The notes under the pieces: model-generated
The model's input: the letters and a program-made list of their open reading frames with translations, nothing else
What the model was told of the DNA's origin: nothing
Databases searched by the model: none
Part shown: one piece after another, positions 1 through 11,869 of the stretch
Numbering within the stretch: the stretch's first letter is position 1
How the letters are laid out: the number at the start of each line of letters is the position of its first letter
Program-made: the position numbers and the translations under genes
Source: Torymus aiolomorphi
Lineage: Eukaryota; Arthropoda; Insecta; Hymenoptera; Torymidae
Assembly: GCA_036365515.1 (NCBI GenBank)
Contig: CM070873.1
Span: 70,492,529 to 70,556,528, forward strand
DNA: 64,000 bases
Direction: 5' to 3'

Positions 1-671
1 ATAAATGAATTTAATTATAATTATGTCATAAATTGTTGCAAAAATTAAAAATTTTGTTATTGAAACTTAATTAAAGGAATAAGCAAATTAAGTTTGAGGA
101 AGCTACGGGCCAATGAATTGGCAGCGGTTTTTTTCAATTGTTTGGTGCAGGCGCTAAGGCATTGATGTATTTAGGCTCGTGTTTATCTCGCCAGACAAGA
201 CTATGTTCGAGGACTTGAGTTGCAATATCGTCAGTCTGAAATTACCGGAAGGATTTTACAATAAATCTAGTAGAAAATATCCATATGAAAATCAATGAGG
301 AATCCGTATCCAATCCATAGAATTCATAGAAGAATCCGTCGTTAAATATTATAAGGAAATCAACATGAAAATTGATATGGAATTTTTTATACAAATAGAG
401 ATTTCGCTCCTCGAAGGCGTCAGCTGTGTGTGCTAAGTAGTCATGGTATTTTGAAATTCCACCTACTTGCGCTCTCCAACGTTCTCCGACGTTGCACGCA
501 GCTGATCATCGTCTCAGGTGCATCAAGGTTTGCGCACTTATTTCTTACATGAATTCTTTCGTATGCTAAAATGAGGGCGGGGGGGGGGGGCAGATATCTC
601 TCCCTCCTCAACTTACAATAGCCACGATAGTAATGAATTCCATGCTAGTTTACGCGCCTGCTACATGCTTC
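1..671. other. no gene seen; AT-rich flank with a G-tract
   Basis: I see no coding exon, RNA gene or clear repeat in this stretch. A run of twelve or more G lies near 578-590. A GC-richer patch at about 470-530 has no supported reading frame. Confidence 0.5.
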
Positions 672-675
672 TTAA

Positions 676-1238
676 GGGGGTCTCACCAACGAGGCCCGAA
701 CCCACAGAGCACGGCGCCCCATGCGACGCGTACAGGCTCTCGCATGCGCTCCCCCTCTCTTTCTGTTGAGAGTTGCTTGCTACGGGACTGAGCACAGACA
801 CCGAGAGACGCCTGTCTGTGTGCGCAGCAAGCGTGCGCGCCAGCGGCGCTCCCGCTCTCTCTCCCCTTGCCATGCATGCGTCTCACGCGCGCGTGAAATC
901 TAACCTGATATTCCGCACTTTCAATTAACGTATCTCACGAACGAGACTGCTGAGCTTTCTCAGATTTGAATGTCTTGTTCTAATAGATGTTATTAATAAC
1001 ATTTCGGTTTTTAGAAAAATTGCTAAGAAAACTTTTCGAGTTACAGACGAAAACGTTCATTTCGCGCGGGCCATCCCATAAGGTGCTGTGTTAAAATGCG
1101 CGACTTTGATGTTTAATATCTCGAGAACTAAACCGCTGGGAGTTTTTAGATGGAAATATCTTATAGACAATAGTATTATCAACACCTGGTCAAAATTGAG
1201 AGAAATTTCCAAGAAAAGGCGTTTTGGGTGAAACCCCC
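676..1238. mobile_element. TTAA-flanked inverted-repeat element (non-autonomous)
   Basis: TTAA at 672-675 and 1239-1242 flank inverted ends GGGGGTCTCACC on the left and GGGGGTTTCACC read from the right. The body is 563 bp with no supportable gene; the short open frames in its GC-rich left part overlap on both strands and look accidental. A TTAA duplication is typical of piggyBac-like and some other cut-and-paste elements. Which transposase moved it cannot be told from the sequence. Confidence 0.7.
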
Positions 1239-1963
1239 TTAACGCTACGTCAGCGCGTACAACAGCTCGACTGCGAATTGCGAATCGATATTAATTGATT
1301 CATTAATTCAATAGTTGCGGTCACCGCTTCAGAATGCTTTGATCACTCACATCATTGTATTTTAATTTTTTGTTTATACTATTTTAATTCTGGATCAGGT
1401 TACAACCTGATAGAACTACAACCATCACGATTAAGATTTCGAATCGCCAAAGAATTTTTAGTGCACAATGAACTTGTCTCTCATGCACCTGGGGGCTGAT
1501 TGAATCAAACGATATCTCGAAAGTCAATAGAAAAGTCGACAATAAGGGTGCGATCCCACACATGCGTTCCGTAAAATTAAACGGAAAGACAAAATCGGAA
1601 TGAACTTACAATTCGAATAATGGCGCGCGGATTTCCGTTACGTTTTTACAAAGCCCTAGTCCCATGAGAGTGAGAAAAAACGCCGGAATGAGGATTGTAG
1701 TGTTTCAAGAAATTAATTTGATAATAATTTTAAGGAAACATAATTTTATTTTGTTCAGTATTTATTAAATTGTTGTTTTTTAATTTATTCTAATGCAATT
1801 TCAGCATTATATCAACAAATTTTGATAAGTTTTAACCGAAAGTGAGGTTAGAAAACCATTCCGCTAAAAAAAAGTACTCCATGGGAATAGGGTGTTGAAA
1901 TTTTCGTACGCAATTGAAGCGCTAATTTTTAATTTAAATATACTTATAAAATAATATAACAAA

Positions 1964-3689
1964 ATGAAATCGGATATTTATTCAAGTTTAATAGTGAGAA
2001 GGTACGAAAAATATTTAAGAAGTGTACATACCTCTTGGCAAGCCAAAAGTGAGGCTGAAAAAATAAGTAAAATATACTGTCTATACCTTCTATTAAAAAG
2101 AAAAGAAAAATTAGCTGCACGCGAATTTTGGGTTAGACCCATCTTTACAGAAGAGCGTCGAATTTCACAAGGACTAAGTAATAATTTAATTGTGGAAATG
2201 CACAATCTGGATCCAGAAAAATACTTTGATTTTTTAAGAATGGATATAGAAACTTTCAATGAATTATTTACCCTTTTGGAACCACACATAAGAAAAGAAG
2301 CTGCTGTGAGAAGACCTATACCAGCCAAAACACGACTGGAAATGTTGGCGATATAAGGCTTCATGCCGCCCCAGTTTGAAGAACACAAGAGAGAGGCGCT
2401 ATCTGTCTGGCGCATCAACAACCTCGGGTGCGAAAGCGCCGACGAGTCGCTGCTCGTCGCACGCCCCGTCATTCTCGCGAGAGACATTGTTCGCTACGGA
2501 GCGCCTTTTCCCTTTCGATTGATTTTTATATTAAGTACTATATCAAAGTGTAATCAGAGTTTCATCAGAGGTTGGTTAAATAAACTAAAGTTCATTGTGT
2601 GTACTTGTGAGTATTTTATTGTGCCTGCCACCCTCCAAACGATCCACTCCAACAGGAAATAACCATAAGGTACCTTGCAACAGGTGATAGCTTAGTTTCA
2701 CTTAGCTATGCTTTTCGAGTAGCCCAAAATACTATTAGCAAAATCGTTTACGAAACATGTCAAGTTATATGGGATGTACTTGTTGAAAGAGTTTTTCCCA
2801 TTCCATCGGAACAGATGTGGAGAGAAAAAGCTGTTGCCTTTGAAGAGCAAACAAACTATCCAAACTGCATTGGATCCATAGATGGAAAGCATGTTAATGT
2901 GCAGGTATATTTACAGAATTTATTATATTATTTACATTTATCAATGTAATGACTTATGTTTAATATGTATTTTTATTATTTTTAATTTAGGTTCCACCAA
3001 ATAGTGGTTCAACATATTACAATTACAAAGGTCAACATAGTATTGTTTTATTGGCTATCACAGATGCAAATGGACTGTTTACTGTTGTCGATATAGGAGC
3101 AGAAGATCGACGGAGCGATGGAGGGATTTTAATGCATAGTGAGATTGGTCAAGCATTAAGTAATTGCAAATTAAATTTACCTGCACCAAGAGCACTAGAA
3201 GCCCATGGACCATTACTCCTCTACGTGCTATTAGGTGATGAAGCTTTTGCCTTAACTATCTATATGATGAGACCGTATTCAAGAAGAACTGACTTAGACG
3301 TTTCAAAGAAAGTGTTCAATTATCGGTTAAGCAGAGCTCGAAGGACTGTTGATTGTGCTTTTGGATTACTGTCATCTCGATGAAGAATATATAGGAAGCC
3401 AATACTTGCTACAACAGAAAATGCTATAAAAATCATTCAAGTAACAGTGTGCTTGCACAATTATTTGATGGCTAAGGACTTAAATGTACCACCTGAAGAA
3501 CGACAGTATTTACAACAGCCTAGTGACAATATATTTGTAAGTAATCAATTTGAACATTTACAAGTTCAAGAGTGTTTAAGAAACTGCCACAGTAATGCAA
3601 CGCAAATAAGGGATCAATTTAAAACCTATTTTATGACTACTGGTGCCATTGATTGGCAATGGGAAATGGCTGTTAATAATAATTTTTAA
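1964..3689 (+). pseudogene. Harbinger (HARBI1-like) transposase, interrupted
   Basis: This is a DDE transposase that would cut and rejoin the Harbinger ends in the nucleus. Exon 1 runs 1964-2904 and is split by a solo LTR at 2343-2654. An intron follows (2905-2990, gtatat...tttag), then exon 2 at 2991-3689. With the LTR and intron out, the frame spans about 440 codons, a usual family length. Visible motifs are the N-terminal REFWVRP and LLEPHI block, GSIDGKH (first D, near residue 201), VVDIG (second D, near 242), and the RLSRARRTVDCAFG block. The third acidic residue there is D rather than the more common E. A TGA at 3381-3383 replaces what is normally a W in the family motif. An AATAAA lies near 3739. 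It pairs with the MADF gene on the opposite strand. Confidence 0.9.
2343..2654. mobile_element. solo LTR inside the transposase exon
   Basis: A 312-bp segment begins TGTTGG and ends CCAACA, the usual TG..CA form with short inverted ends. It is flanked by a 5-bp duplication GGAAA at 2338-2342 and 2655-2659. Removing it with one GGAAA copy joins the two halves of the transposase exon in frame. It has an AATAAA-like site near 2579 and no coding capacity. The 5-bp duplication fits a BEL/Pao or Ty3 type LTR; the family is not identified. Confidence 0.88.
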
Positions 3690-3929
3690 TTTTATAATTA
3701 CATTTTATATTATTTTTTTTTATTATTGTATTATATCAATAAATCTCAATATATACAGCAAAAACTATTCTGAACTTTATTTATTACTTTATTTATTGCA
3801 TCCTATCTAAATTAATAACCAAAATATAATCTTTCTATAATATTAAAATAAACATCTCATAAATTTAAATACATAAATATTAAATAGAAAATGGTATCTG
3901 TAATTTTTAAGTATATTATTATTATTATT

Positions 3930-5639
3930 TTAAGTATCTTCATTCAAATTTTCTCTAAAACTATTCTCTAATTCTTCTTCTTCATTTACCAAAGTTAGAA
4001 ATTTAATTTCTAATCTTGCTCTTCCTTTGTATGATAATATGCGCAAGCTTGCTCCTAAACGCATGAGAAAACCATCTACTTCATCGACTTCTTTAGTTTC
4101 CTTTTGCAACATTTTAATTAACTGATTTTCAATATCAGAACTATTCTTTCTTTCTGGAAAAAATTTGATAACAAAAATTGAAAATTGAGAAAGCCCAAAT
4201 TTTTATTTTCTTAACTATCATACAAAATTACGTACTTTTTGGGGCACATGGTGTTGTGTTAGCTGATGAGACAATATTCTGAATATTAAATGGTGAAGGA
4301 GAACCTTCTAGTGGAGAATCTCTATTACTAGATATTTTACTTGCAGTTGATGTATTTAGAATTCATTGTGGCATAACAAAAGATTGAGGAGACGATGGTT
4401 GATTGTTTATTTCATCTTCATACCCCAAATCAGTCTCTTGATTTTCTTCAATATCATCCATGTAGTTACCAACATTCTCTTTGTTGCATGATTGAGTCCG
4501 TGAAGTGTTAATTGGTTTGGCGAAAGTGTTTGATCCTTTTCTCAATGTTTTTAAACTAGATATGGTGCTAAAATACAATTTAAATGTAATTATGTAATCT
4601 TTTATTTATTTAGTTAAAAAATATGAATATTGAGAAATAAATTACCTTTTGTAAGTCACTGATTCGTTTAAAAAATCCATCAATTTGTAATGACGAAAAG
4701 AGGGAACAGGAGGTATCGTTGCAGCTGACCCACTTTTCTTTGCATTATAGTTTTCAGCAACAAACTTTTTGCGCGCTTTTAAGTAGTTTTCCCTTAAATA
4801 ATTCCAGCGTTTCTCTGCATGTTGAGGTGTAAATGGTTGTCCTGAAAATAGTACATTTCGACACGGGTGGGGAAGTCGATTATTTAGCTGGTGTGACTTT
4901 TTGCACGAGCGAAGCGAGTGCGAAAAAGTCACACCACCTAAATAATCGACTTACGCACTAGTTTCGAACGGTATTTTATACCACGAGCGCCGAAAAATCA
5001 TATCGAAGTTGTGATTTTGAGGTTAGAGTGGTATAAATTAACTTTAATAAAATAAATATTGCATATAAAATTGAAACCATTATTTTTTATTATTTTACCT
5101 CCAAAATTATTACTTATAATACTCCTAAATCCTGTTTTTTCAATTTTGACTTTTCAATTGCAGGTAATCGATAGTCATACAAAGGTGGATGTGATTGCAC
5201 CAAACTTATTAATTGCTCATCATGTTCTTCAGATGAGAAATGACCATGCAAAGTTTTCTTACTATTGGTATTTGATGTAAAGATTTCTGTGGTAATATCA
5301 TCTGATATATAAGCTTCAAGTTCATCTGTGTTTTGAAAGCTAGCCTCTGCAAGTTGTTCGTCAATGTCAATACTATTAATTGGGCATTCGTGGTTGACGT
5401 TTTCCTGTACATCTGTATTCACTAAAAACACCATCATATTATATTACATTATATTACATAGAAGAGACACATTAAGCATCTAAGCAATAACAAGTTATAA
5501 TCTTACTAATCATAGTTATCATTCCAGCATCATTTAAGTAAAAATTGTGCTTTGCAGGATCATAATGACCAAAGCAACTATGTTGCAAGACATTGTTTAA
5601 AAAGTCACCTAAAACATAACCGCAGTAGCCACACTTTAC
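3930..5639 (-). pseudogene. MADF/BESS-type protein of the Harbinger element
   Basis: This is the second Harbinger gene, a probable DNA-binding partner that helps the transposase enter the nucleus and find the ends. Exons on the minus strand are approximately 5639-5507, 5421-5099, 4841-4646, 4567-4232 and 4149-3930; any first exon upstream is not resolved. The first seen exon has a Cys/His cluster (CGYCGY...HSCFGH). The second and third together make a MADF domain (LVQSHPPLYDYR, then EKRWNYLRENYLKARKK). The last exon resembles a BESS domain (DGFLMRLG). There are two breaks: a one-base loss near 5128 shifts the frame before the donor at 5098, and a TGA stands at 4363-4365. Intron 2 (4842-5098) hosts a hairpin repeat. 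Confidence 0.8.
4866..5038. repeat. hairpin interspersed repeat, copy 1
   Basis: 4872-4952 folds into a stem of about 35 bp around GAGCGAAGCGAGTG. The block then continues through a 'ttttataccacgag' segment to 'ttagagtggtataaa'. The same order of motifs occurs at 11745-11865 plus 15249-15292, where it is split by a TTAA element. It sits within an intron of the MADF gene, so it entered after the Harbinger copy was in place. Confidence 0.7.
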
Positions 5640-6694
5640 CTATATGTAAGAAAAAAATTGTTTCATAAGTTATGTAGGTTATAAATAAATATTAATTTAT
5701 AATATTTAGATGAGTATAGATATGTTGAACGCCAGAATAAACATAACTTATCAAATACAATTATGATTTTTTGCGTCAAACAAAAACTTTCAAATTATGT
5801 TTTAATTAAAACAAATATTGGTACTTACAATTTCAATAACAATTATCTATTTAATCACACAATTGAGTACTAACAATCTTTGTATATACGCAAAATCAGC
5901 GTAAGCGAAAATACATGGAAGCTTTCGTTACAAACTTTTCTGCAAATTGCCGCTCTACGTTTTACGACGCTAGCGCCATTGCGGTTTTGTCGTTCCGTTT
6001 AATTTTTCGAAACGCATGTGTGTGGGATCGCACTCTAATATAGAGAAAAAATGACAACTTGAGTGTTACCCTGACAGTCATTGTTGTCCCGAATTGACGC
6101 GTAATGAAGCGCTAGAGACGCGAAATTCAAATTCATAAGAGGTTTGGTGAAGTGTCGAAACGTATGCAATGCGTGGTCTAGATGTTTGGGGTGGTCGATG
6201 ATGGAGTCTAGATAGAGCGCTCCGTAGGTATTTGTGTCTAGGTGTCGAGATGCATCGAATGCGTGCTCTAGGTGTCAGAGGTGGCCGGTGATGGAGTCTA
6301 TGTGGTGCGCTCTGTAGTTTTCAACGTCTTCCACTTTTAGAATTTGTCCCGACACCTAGAGACAAAAACCTATGGAACGCAATACCTAGACTTTATCATC
6401 GATCCACCACTCCGAACACCTAGACTACTCATTCGATGCGTTCCGGCACTTACTGAGTGCACTACCTAGACTCCATCATCGACCACCCCAAACATCTAGA
6501 CCATGCATTGCGTACGTTTCGACACCTCACCAAAACTCTTATGAATTTGAATTTCGCGCCTCTAGCGCTTCATTACGCGTCAATTCGTGACAACAATGAC
6601 TGTCAGGGGAATACTCAAGTCGCCATTTTTTCTCTATATTATTGTCGACTTTTCTATTGACTTTCGAGATTTTGTTTATTCAATCAGGCCCCTG

Positions 6695-8195
6695 TACACA
6701 TTGCTGTTGACGATAGCAGTCGTGGGTGTGCTGTTAGCAATCACACGATGAACGCACACATGAACGTGTTCTGACATTAAGACTTTTTGCATTTGCTTTG
6801 GTGGAATTGGCATTTGTGTAAGAAAAACTCTTATACAATTAATTATTTTCTATAGACGTATGTTTTAACTCATTAGTACACTTATGTGCATATTGTCTTA
6901 TTGACGTACAACATGCCTATAATTACTCATCTGTCGGATGAATTTCGTCTTCTTTATTTTTATTCACCCAGTAGCATGCGACTGCCATCATAGTGCTCTT
7001 TAACTATTGAGGACTTTTAAGTTAACGAGGATTTCTTTAAATCGAATGTTTTACGATTCCAGAAAAAAATCTACGCTTTTGTTTGACCATCATTTTTGAG
7101 ATGTCGGTTGGATACATTGTTGCCTCGTGCAAGAGCCTTATCTTCGACATTATCTATACAATAATCTTACATTTTGGTTAATCCAAAACTTATAATTTAT
7201 CTTTTTCACACGCAGAATATGTGTATTCTTACGAATATTAGGATAATCTCTCAAGATCATAACTAGTTTTGGTTTATTCTCAGCATGATTTTTTACGTTA
7301 TATACAACTTAAAGTCTTTATGGCTCAATTTATCCGACGTAATGGAGTGTTTTCAAAAGAATGATGATTTTTAAATATTTGAACTATTTTGCGGTATTCT
7401 CAAAGCTATGACCTGTGTATTATTTCCTTGCTTTGATTTTGTTTAATAGTATTATTTAGCATGGGAAATAAACTAGCACGGTGGTGTGGTTCTTATGTAA
7501 CAATGCTGATTAATCAGCACGAGAACTAGATCTATTGTTTTCTGTAGCATCTATGATGTAAGAATGTACTTAATCTTGACGAATTTGAAGCTTTTCTAAA
7601 AGTGCCAGTAGAAATTATTAAAATGTGGTATTAATCGCAATGATAATACAATTTGATTCTTAAATTCTAGACCTTTCTGGAAACTGATTTCGTAATAATT
7701 ACCCATTTTCGCACTCATGAATGTTTTTAGTGTTTCTCTCGAATTAAAATTTCAAAAGTAATTACTCATTTGTTATGAACAGCACAGGTCAGGATGGTTA
7801 AGAAATACTCAGAACTCTCAATTTAAAATAATTAATAAGATAAAGTTTATTTAGAATCAATTTGGGAATATACTAGATAGTTTTCACACACTATTGGAAT
7901 TTAGCTTAGCAACAATGGGGATCCCGTGGTCCGACGTCTCAAGCGTCCCTTTTCCTTCTGACCCTCGCTCACATTCTCTCATCGACCTTACCCTTTAATC
8001 GCGTTTCGGTCGGTAAACCAAATCGCAGTCGGTCTCGCTCCGAATTCATAACACATTTATGATTACAATTTCATAATTCTATTGAATTAAAAAGGAAAAA
8101 TAAAAATGTTATTTTATTCTAAAAGGGGAAATACCTATACATTTTTCAATATTCCATATATCTTTCTGGAGATCCAATTGCCGTTTCGTATAGCT
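6695..8195. other. no gene seen; AT-rich intergenic
   Basis: I see no exon with supporting splice sites or a protein family, and no RNA gene. A short GC-richer patch lies at about 7915-8045 without a usable reading frame. Confidence 0.5.
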
Positions 8196-8199
8196 TTAA

Positions 8200-8785
8200 G
8201 GACGCTTGCTGACAAAATAAGTTTCTATAGAATCTTATGAAACTTGCAGGGTAGATTCTTATTGTTATTATGTGCAACATCTGCAAACTTCAGAAAGCCT
8301 ACCAACACCGTTCATCAGATATAATCTATCAAAGTTATAGACAATTTAATACGGTGTCTTATGAAAAAGTCGTGAAAAAATGAACGTTTTCATTAATAAT
8401 GCCAAAAGTTTTCTATAGAATTGAACGAAAAAGAGATATTTTACTAATGATGATATTTTAAATAAGCTCTCCAAAATCCAGAAAGCCTAGCAGCACCGTT
8501 TTCGAGATACAGTTGTTTAAAGTAGGTAACTTCGGCCGCGCGTGTCCTTGTGTGCGTGTAAACAAACCAATGGCGTGCCCGCGCGCTACGCGTGTCAACA
8601 CCACTGCGCGTGTGTCTACACAGACGGAGCGCTTCGATGTGAATGTACACATCGATGAAGCGGCGCCATGTGTACGTGTACAAGTCTCGCGTGAAATTTT
8701 GAGAGTGGGGAGACCCGAGAGAGCGCTAGGCGTACGGCGTTCGACTCTGCGTACTTTTGGCTACGATTGCAATGAGCAAGCGTCC
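8200..8785. mobile_element. TTAA-flanked inverted-repeat element, 586 bp
   Basis: TTAA at 8196-8199 and 8786-8789 flank the inverted ends GGACGCTTGC. The interior has a GC-rich part (8530-8770) with overlapping open frames on both strands, none resembling a known protein. It is non-autonomous. Confidence 0.75.
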
Positions 8786-8922
8786 TTAAACATCTACGTG
8801 TTGATCATAAGAGACGCGAAATATAAATTGTACAATTAAACGACGTTACTTGTAAGTGAAGTTCTATTGTAAGTGTATGAAGCGCCAAAATGATCAAGTC
8901 CCATCCTGGTCCCTTATCTATA

Positions 8923-9852
8923 GGGGAGAAGCGGCTTGGTTGGCGCGGAGGTTTCGATAGCGCACCTTATTATTAGAATTATTATTCAGATTTTCGGCAT
9001 GCAAGCTAGTTTTTCTTAATTAAAAATGCAAAATTAATAAACACACACAAAACCATTAATATTGGAGCCTATTCTGATAAAATATTAAGAAAAGTATTTT
9101 TAAATCACTTTTCATGTGGTTAGTATCATGTTCGAAATTGATCAAATGACAAATCTGAAATGCTATGATAAGAAAAACAAATATGCCGTAACATAGTTTA
9201 ATTTATTTACTTTCATATAGTAAAACTCGATTATTACATTTATTTATTTATAATTAGAAAATAAGTTGAAATAATAAAAAAGTCCGAAGCGGCTTGATTG
9301 GCGCAGGCATGAAAATACACCGTCAAGCTTTTATTTATCAAAATGAATGCATTCTTATATTCTCTTGTTATAGCGTTTACGCATTAAGTGCATTATTTGA
9401 TATTTCTACTCGCGCAGCAAGTGTATATAAAGTAATATCGTCCTTGAGAAAATATTTTGAGGTTACGATTGAGTTTTTATTTTAGATGGGCAAGATTGCA
9501 AAAAATACAGCGAGTGGGATAACGATAAATTGGAAAGTGCTATAAATGATGTTAAAGATGGAAAGTCTGTTCGGATAAGTGCAGCACATTAATTTGCGCA
9601 AGAGATCTAAAGCTATGTATAGGTGTGCGCCAATCAATCCGCAAGTGGCGGGTTGAATGGTGCAAATTTTTTTTTTTAATAAATCGTTTATATTCCATAA
9701 ATTGCAAGTGGTATTCTGCGTCAAAAGGTTTTTAGTTTGATACAGTAGATGTTTGGCTATCTTCACATATAGTTCATTTTATGTTTTAATTATTTTTTCA
9801 TTTAAATAATCGAGGACAAAAGTTAGGTGCGCCAATCATGCCGCTTCTCCCC
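8923..9852. mobile_element. pogo/Tigger-like element, TA-flanked, decayed
   Basis: Inverted ends start GGGGAGAAGCGGC and share TTGGCGC or ATTGGCGC. TA lies at both borders (8921-8922 and 9853-9854), the usual Tc1/mariner/pogo duplication. Two extra partial copies of the end sequence lie inside, near 9284-9305 and 9630-9650, which suggests internal rearrangement. It carries a relic of a pipsqueak-type helix-turn-helix. Confidence 0.75.
9500..9606 (+). pseudogene. pipsqueak (HTH_psq) relic of a pogo-type transposase
   Basis: One frame from 9500 reads SEWDNDKLESAINDV followed by a short basic stretch and RISAAH, then TAA at 9590-9592. This matches the start of a psq helix-turn-helix, the DNA-binding domain of pogo/Tigger transposases. 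Nothing recognisable of the DDE domain remains in the element. It is a fragment with no expected function. Confidence 0.6.
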
Positions 9853-9894
9853 TAAGCCTTTATAGATGCCCCAACTTGAAACATCAACACTTAA

Positions 9895-10065
9895 GGCTAG
9901 GACACTTAAAAAAGAATAGTGCACTGACACAAGAAATAGCATTGGTTGTATATCTATATATATCAAGAACAGCTAGGAACAACGAGCAGTTCCTCATATA
10001 TATAGATATACAACCAATGCTATTTCTTGTGTCTGTGCACTGTTCTTTTTTAAGTGTCCAGATCC
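9895..10065. mobile_element. 171-bp palindromic TTAA element
   Basis: TTAA at 9891-9894 and 10066-10069 flank a nearly perfect palindrome. Its arms share GGACACTTAAAAAAGAA and continue to a small loop near 9975. No gene is present. It is a foldback-type miniature element. Confidence 0.75.
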
Positions 10066-10289
10066 TTAAAGAAATGACGATCGAGCGGCGGCAGGACCGA
10101 GAAATGGCTTATACGGTGGCGGCGCGGTACGGCCGCTAGTGCTCTTTTTTGCTTTGAATGTTGTCGTAAATCGAGCGGGAAAAGGGGGACTACGTGTTGA
10201 TCACTTCGGAAGAAGCGATTCATATAATGACAATAGAACTTCACTTATAGGTAAGTTCGTTTAATTGTACAATTTTAATGTAAAAAGTG

Positions 10290-11740
10290 GGTATTGAAAT
10301 ATAGTCAGTTGAAATATCAACTTGAGATATGTATACAGTAGACTTTCTCGTAAACTATGGATTAATAATAATTATTCTTAATAATCATATGTGCTGACTC
10401 ATTTGAATTCGTGAAATTATTAAATTTTAATCTGTTAATAATTTTAGTAGATGTACAAGTTAATCGGTCTAAATGTAAAAGCTAGTTTGGTGTGTCGTAT
10501 GGGAGTCACTCCGCGCGTAAATAATTGCACTGAAACTGTCAATTGATAGTAGGGAAGACCAGGGCTACTAGAAATTTGAAAAGTGAGATCTCTCGCGAGT
10601 GGTTAGTGGTTAGTTTTTTTCTCTAGGAGAGTACCTACGGGTCAGGGATTTTGCTCAAATTTTAGGAGATGTTTTCGAAAGTGAAAGTATGAAGAAAGGC
10701 ATAAAGTAGACCGTAACGCTCGAAAAAACTCAAGTTGTGGATATTTCGAGTCTTGTTTTTAAAAAATGTTGGAAAACATACATCTTCAAATAGTAATAAA
10801 ACAATCTAAAAAAACTCGTAAGTATATACAACTTGAAAAATGGAAAATAAAACTAAAAAAAGAGAACTTTCATCCACTTTTTTCGGAAATAAAAAATATT
10901 AATTTTAAGTTATAGTAGTTTGAAGTTGAGCAAAGAAAATGCACTAAAATGTGAGCGGAATGAAGAAGCAGATCTTTGCGAATTTTTTAAACATTTTAAT
11001 TTATGATAAATTGATTTATATGTTGTTATTTATTTTAGTATTTTACATTGTATTATTGGACGGTTAATATTTTACAATAAAACAAAATTTTACAAAATAC
11101 TTTTTTTTTATTATATATTATTATACAATTTTGTATTGCTGATGCTTTTCATACGACCGATTTGTACATGCAGTACGCTGATTCAGAGTATACGTTCCAA
11201 ACTATATTTTTTTTCTTTGACCTTGGACTAAACAAAGTATATTTATATATACATCATATTTATTATATATACCTTCGATACAGAATCTGTCGTATGAATA
11301 GCAGAGGCGATTTATTATTAGGAACACTGTCTTACCTTTCTGTAATTTGTAGATAATTGTTGGATAAAAAGGAAAGAGAAACGAAATGCTAGGATAAGAG
11401 GAATAGTATAAATCTATCCTTCCTTTCCCATCATTCCATCTCTCTTCCTCTATGAATCTTCTTCACACAGGTATCACGATTATCATTTTATACTATTCAG
11501 TTTATTCGTCATCTATAATTGCGATATTAAGCTATTATATTGCGATATTATATGCAAAGTGATGTTATGATATTATTTATAATTTTTTATATAAATAAAA
11601 ACTTTTAACAGGAAAGAGAACGTAATTTTACCAGCAATTAATTTGAGAATGTATGTCAAATTTTGGCTTGTCGAGTATAAGGAACGAAATGATGAACGAG
11701 TGAGTTGAACACCTTAGCTTATAATAGTACATTATGGCAC
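10290..11740. other. no gene seen; AT-rich intergenic
   Basis: I find no supported exon, RNA gene or inverted-end element here. Short open frames are AT-driven. Confidence 0.5.
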
Positions 11741-11869
11741 TGATGTGGAAGGTGGTTATTTACCGTATGAGATTTCTTTGCACGAGCGAAGCAAGTGAGA
11801 AAAGTCGAATGCAGTAAAAATCACCTTGTACACGAGTTTTATACAGTATTTTATTCCACGAGAACTTAA

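Larger units (their letters stand above)
1546..6035. mobile_element. PIF/Harbinger DNA transposon, decayed
   Basis: Terminal inverted repeats of about 50 bp begin GGGTGCGATCCCACAC at 1546 and GAGTGCGATCCCACAC read inward from 6035. A 3-bp TAA duplication lies at 1543-1545 and 6036-6038, as expected for this superfamily. The two expected genes are present and convergent: a Harbinger transposase (+) and a MADF/SANT-like DNA-binding protein (-). Both carry disabling changes, so the copy is not autonomous now. The body also holds a solo LTR and a short hairpin repeat, both inserted later. Confidence 0.92.
1490..6694. mobile_element. foldback element split by a Harbinger insertion
   Basis: The left arm (about 1490-1545) and right arm (about 6639-6694) are inverted copies. 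Next to the right arm, 6039-6215 and 6465-6640 form a second long inverted repeat around a centre near 6340. With the 4.5-kb Harbinger insertion removed, the original element is only about 700 bp and almost entirely palindromic. Its centre carries motifs of the type 'ctagactccatcatc', which recur in the 90-bp minisatellite at 38620-39535. No coding sequence is supported in it. Confidence 0.7.
8826..10285. repeat. long-range inverted repeat around two later elements
   Basis: 8826-8890 (containing 'attgtacaattaaacga' and 'aagtgaagttctattg') is found inverted at about 10205-10280. The pogo-like element 8923-9852 and the TTAA element 9895-10065 lie between the arms. This suggests an older foldback element that later took two insertions. 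Confidence 0.6.

Noticed and set aside
661..903. Short frames in the GC-rich part of the first TTAA element
   Set aside because: They overlap on both strands, lie inside a miniature element, and have no recognisable protein.
3381..3383. Stop-codon readthrough or selenocysteine in the transposase
   Set aside because: The position is a W in the family, the partner gene also has a TGA, and there are other lesions. Simple decay explains it.
8513..8839. A 108-codon frame across the right part of the 586-bp TTAA element
   Set aside because: It runs through the element's end into flanking DNA, has no family resemblance, and overlaps open frames on the other strand.
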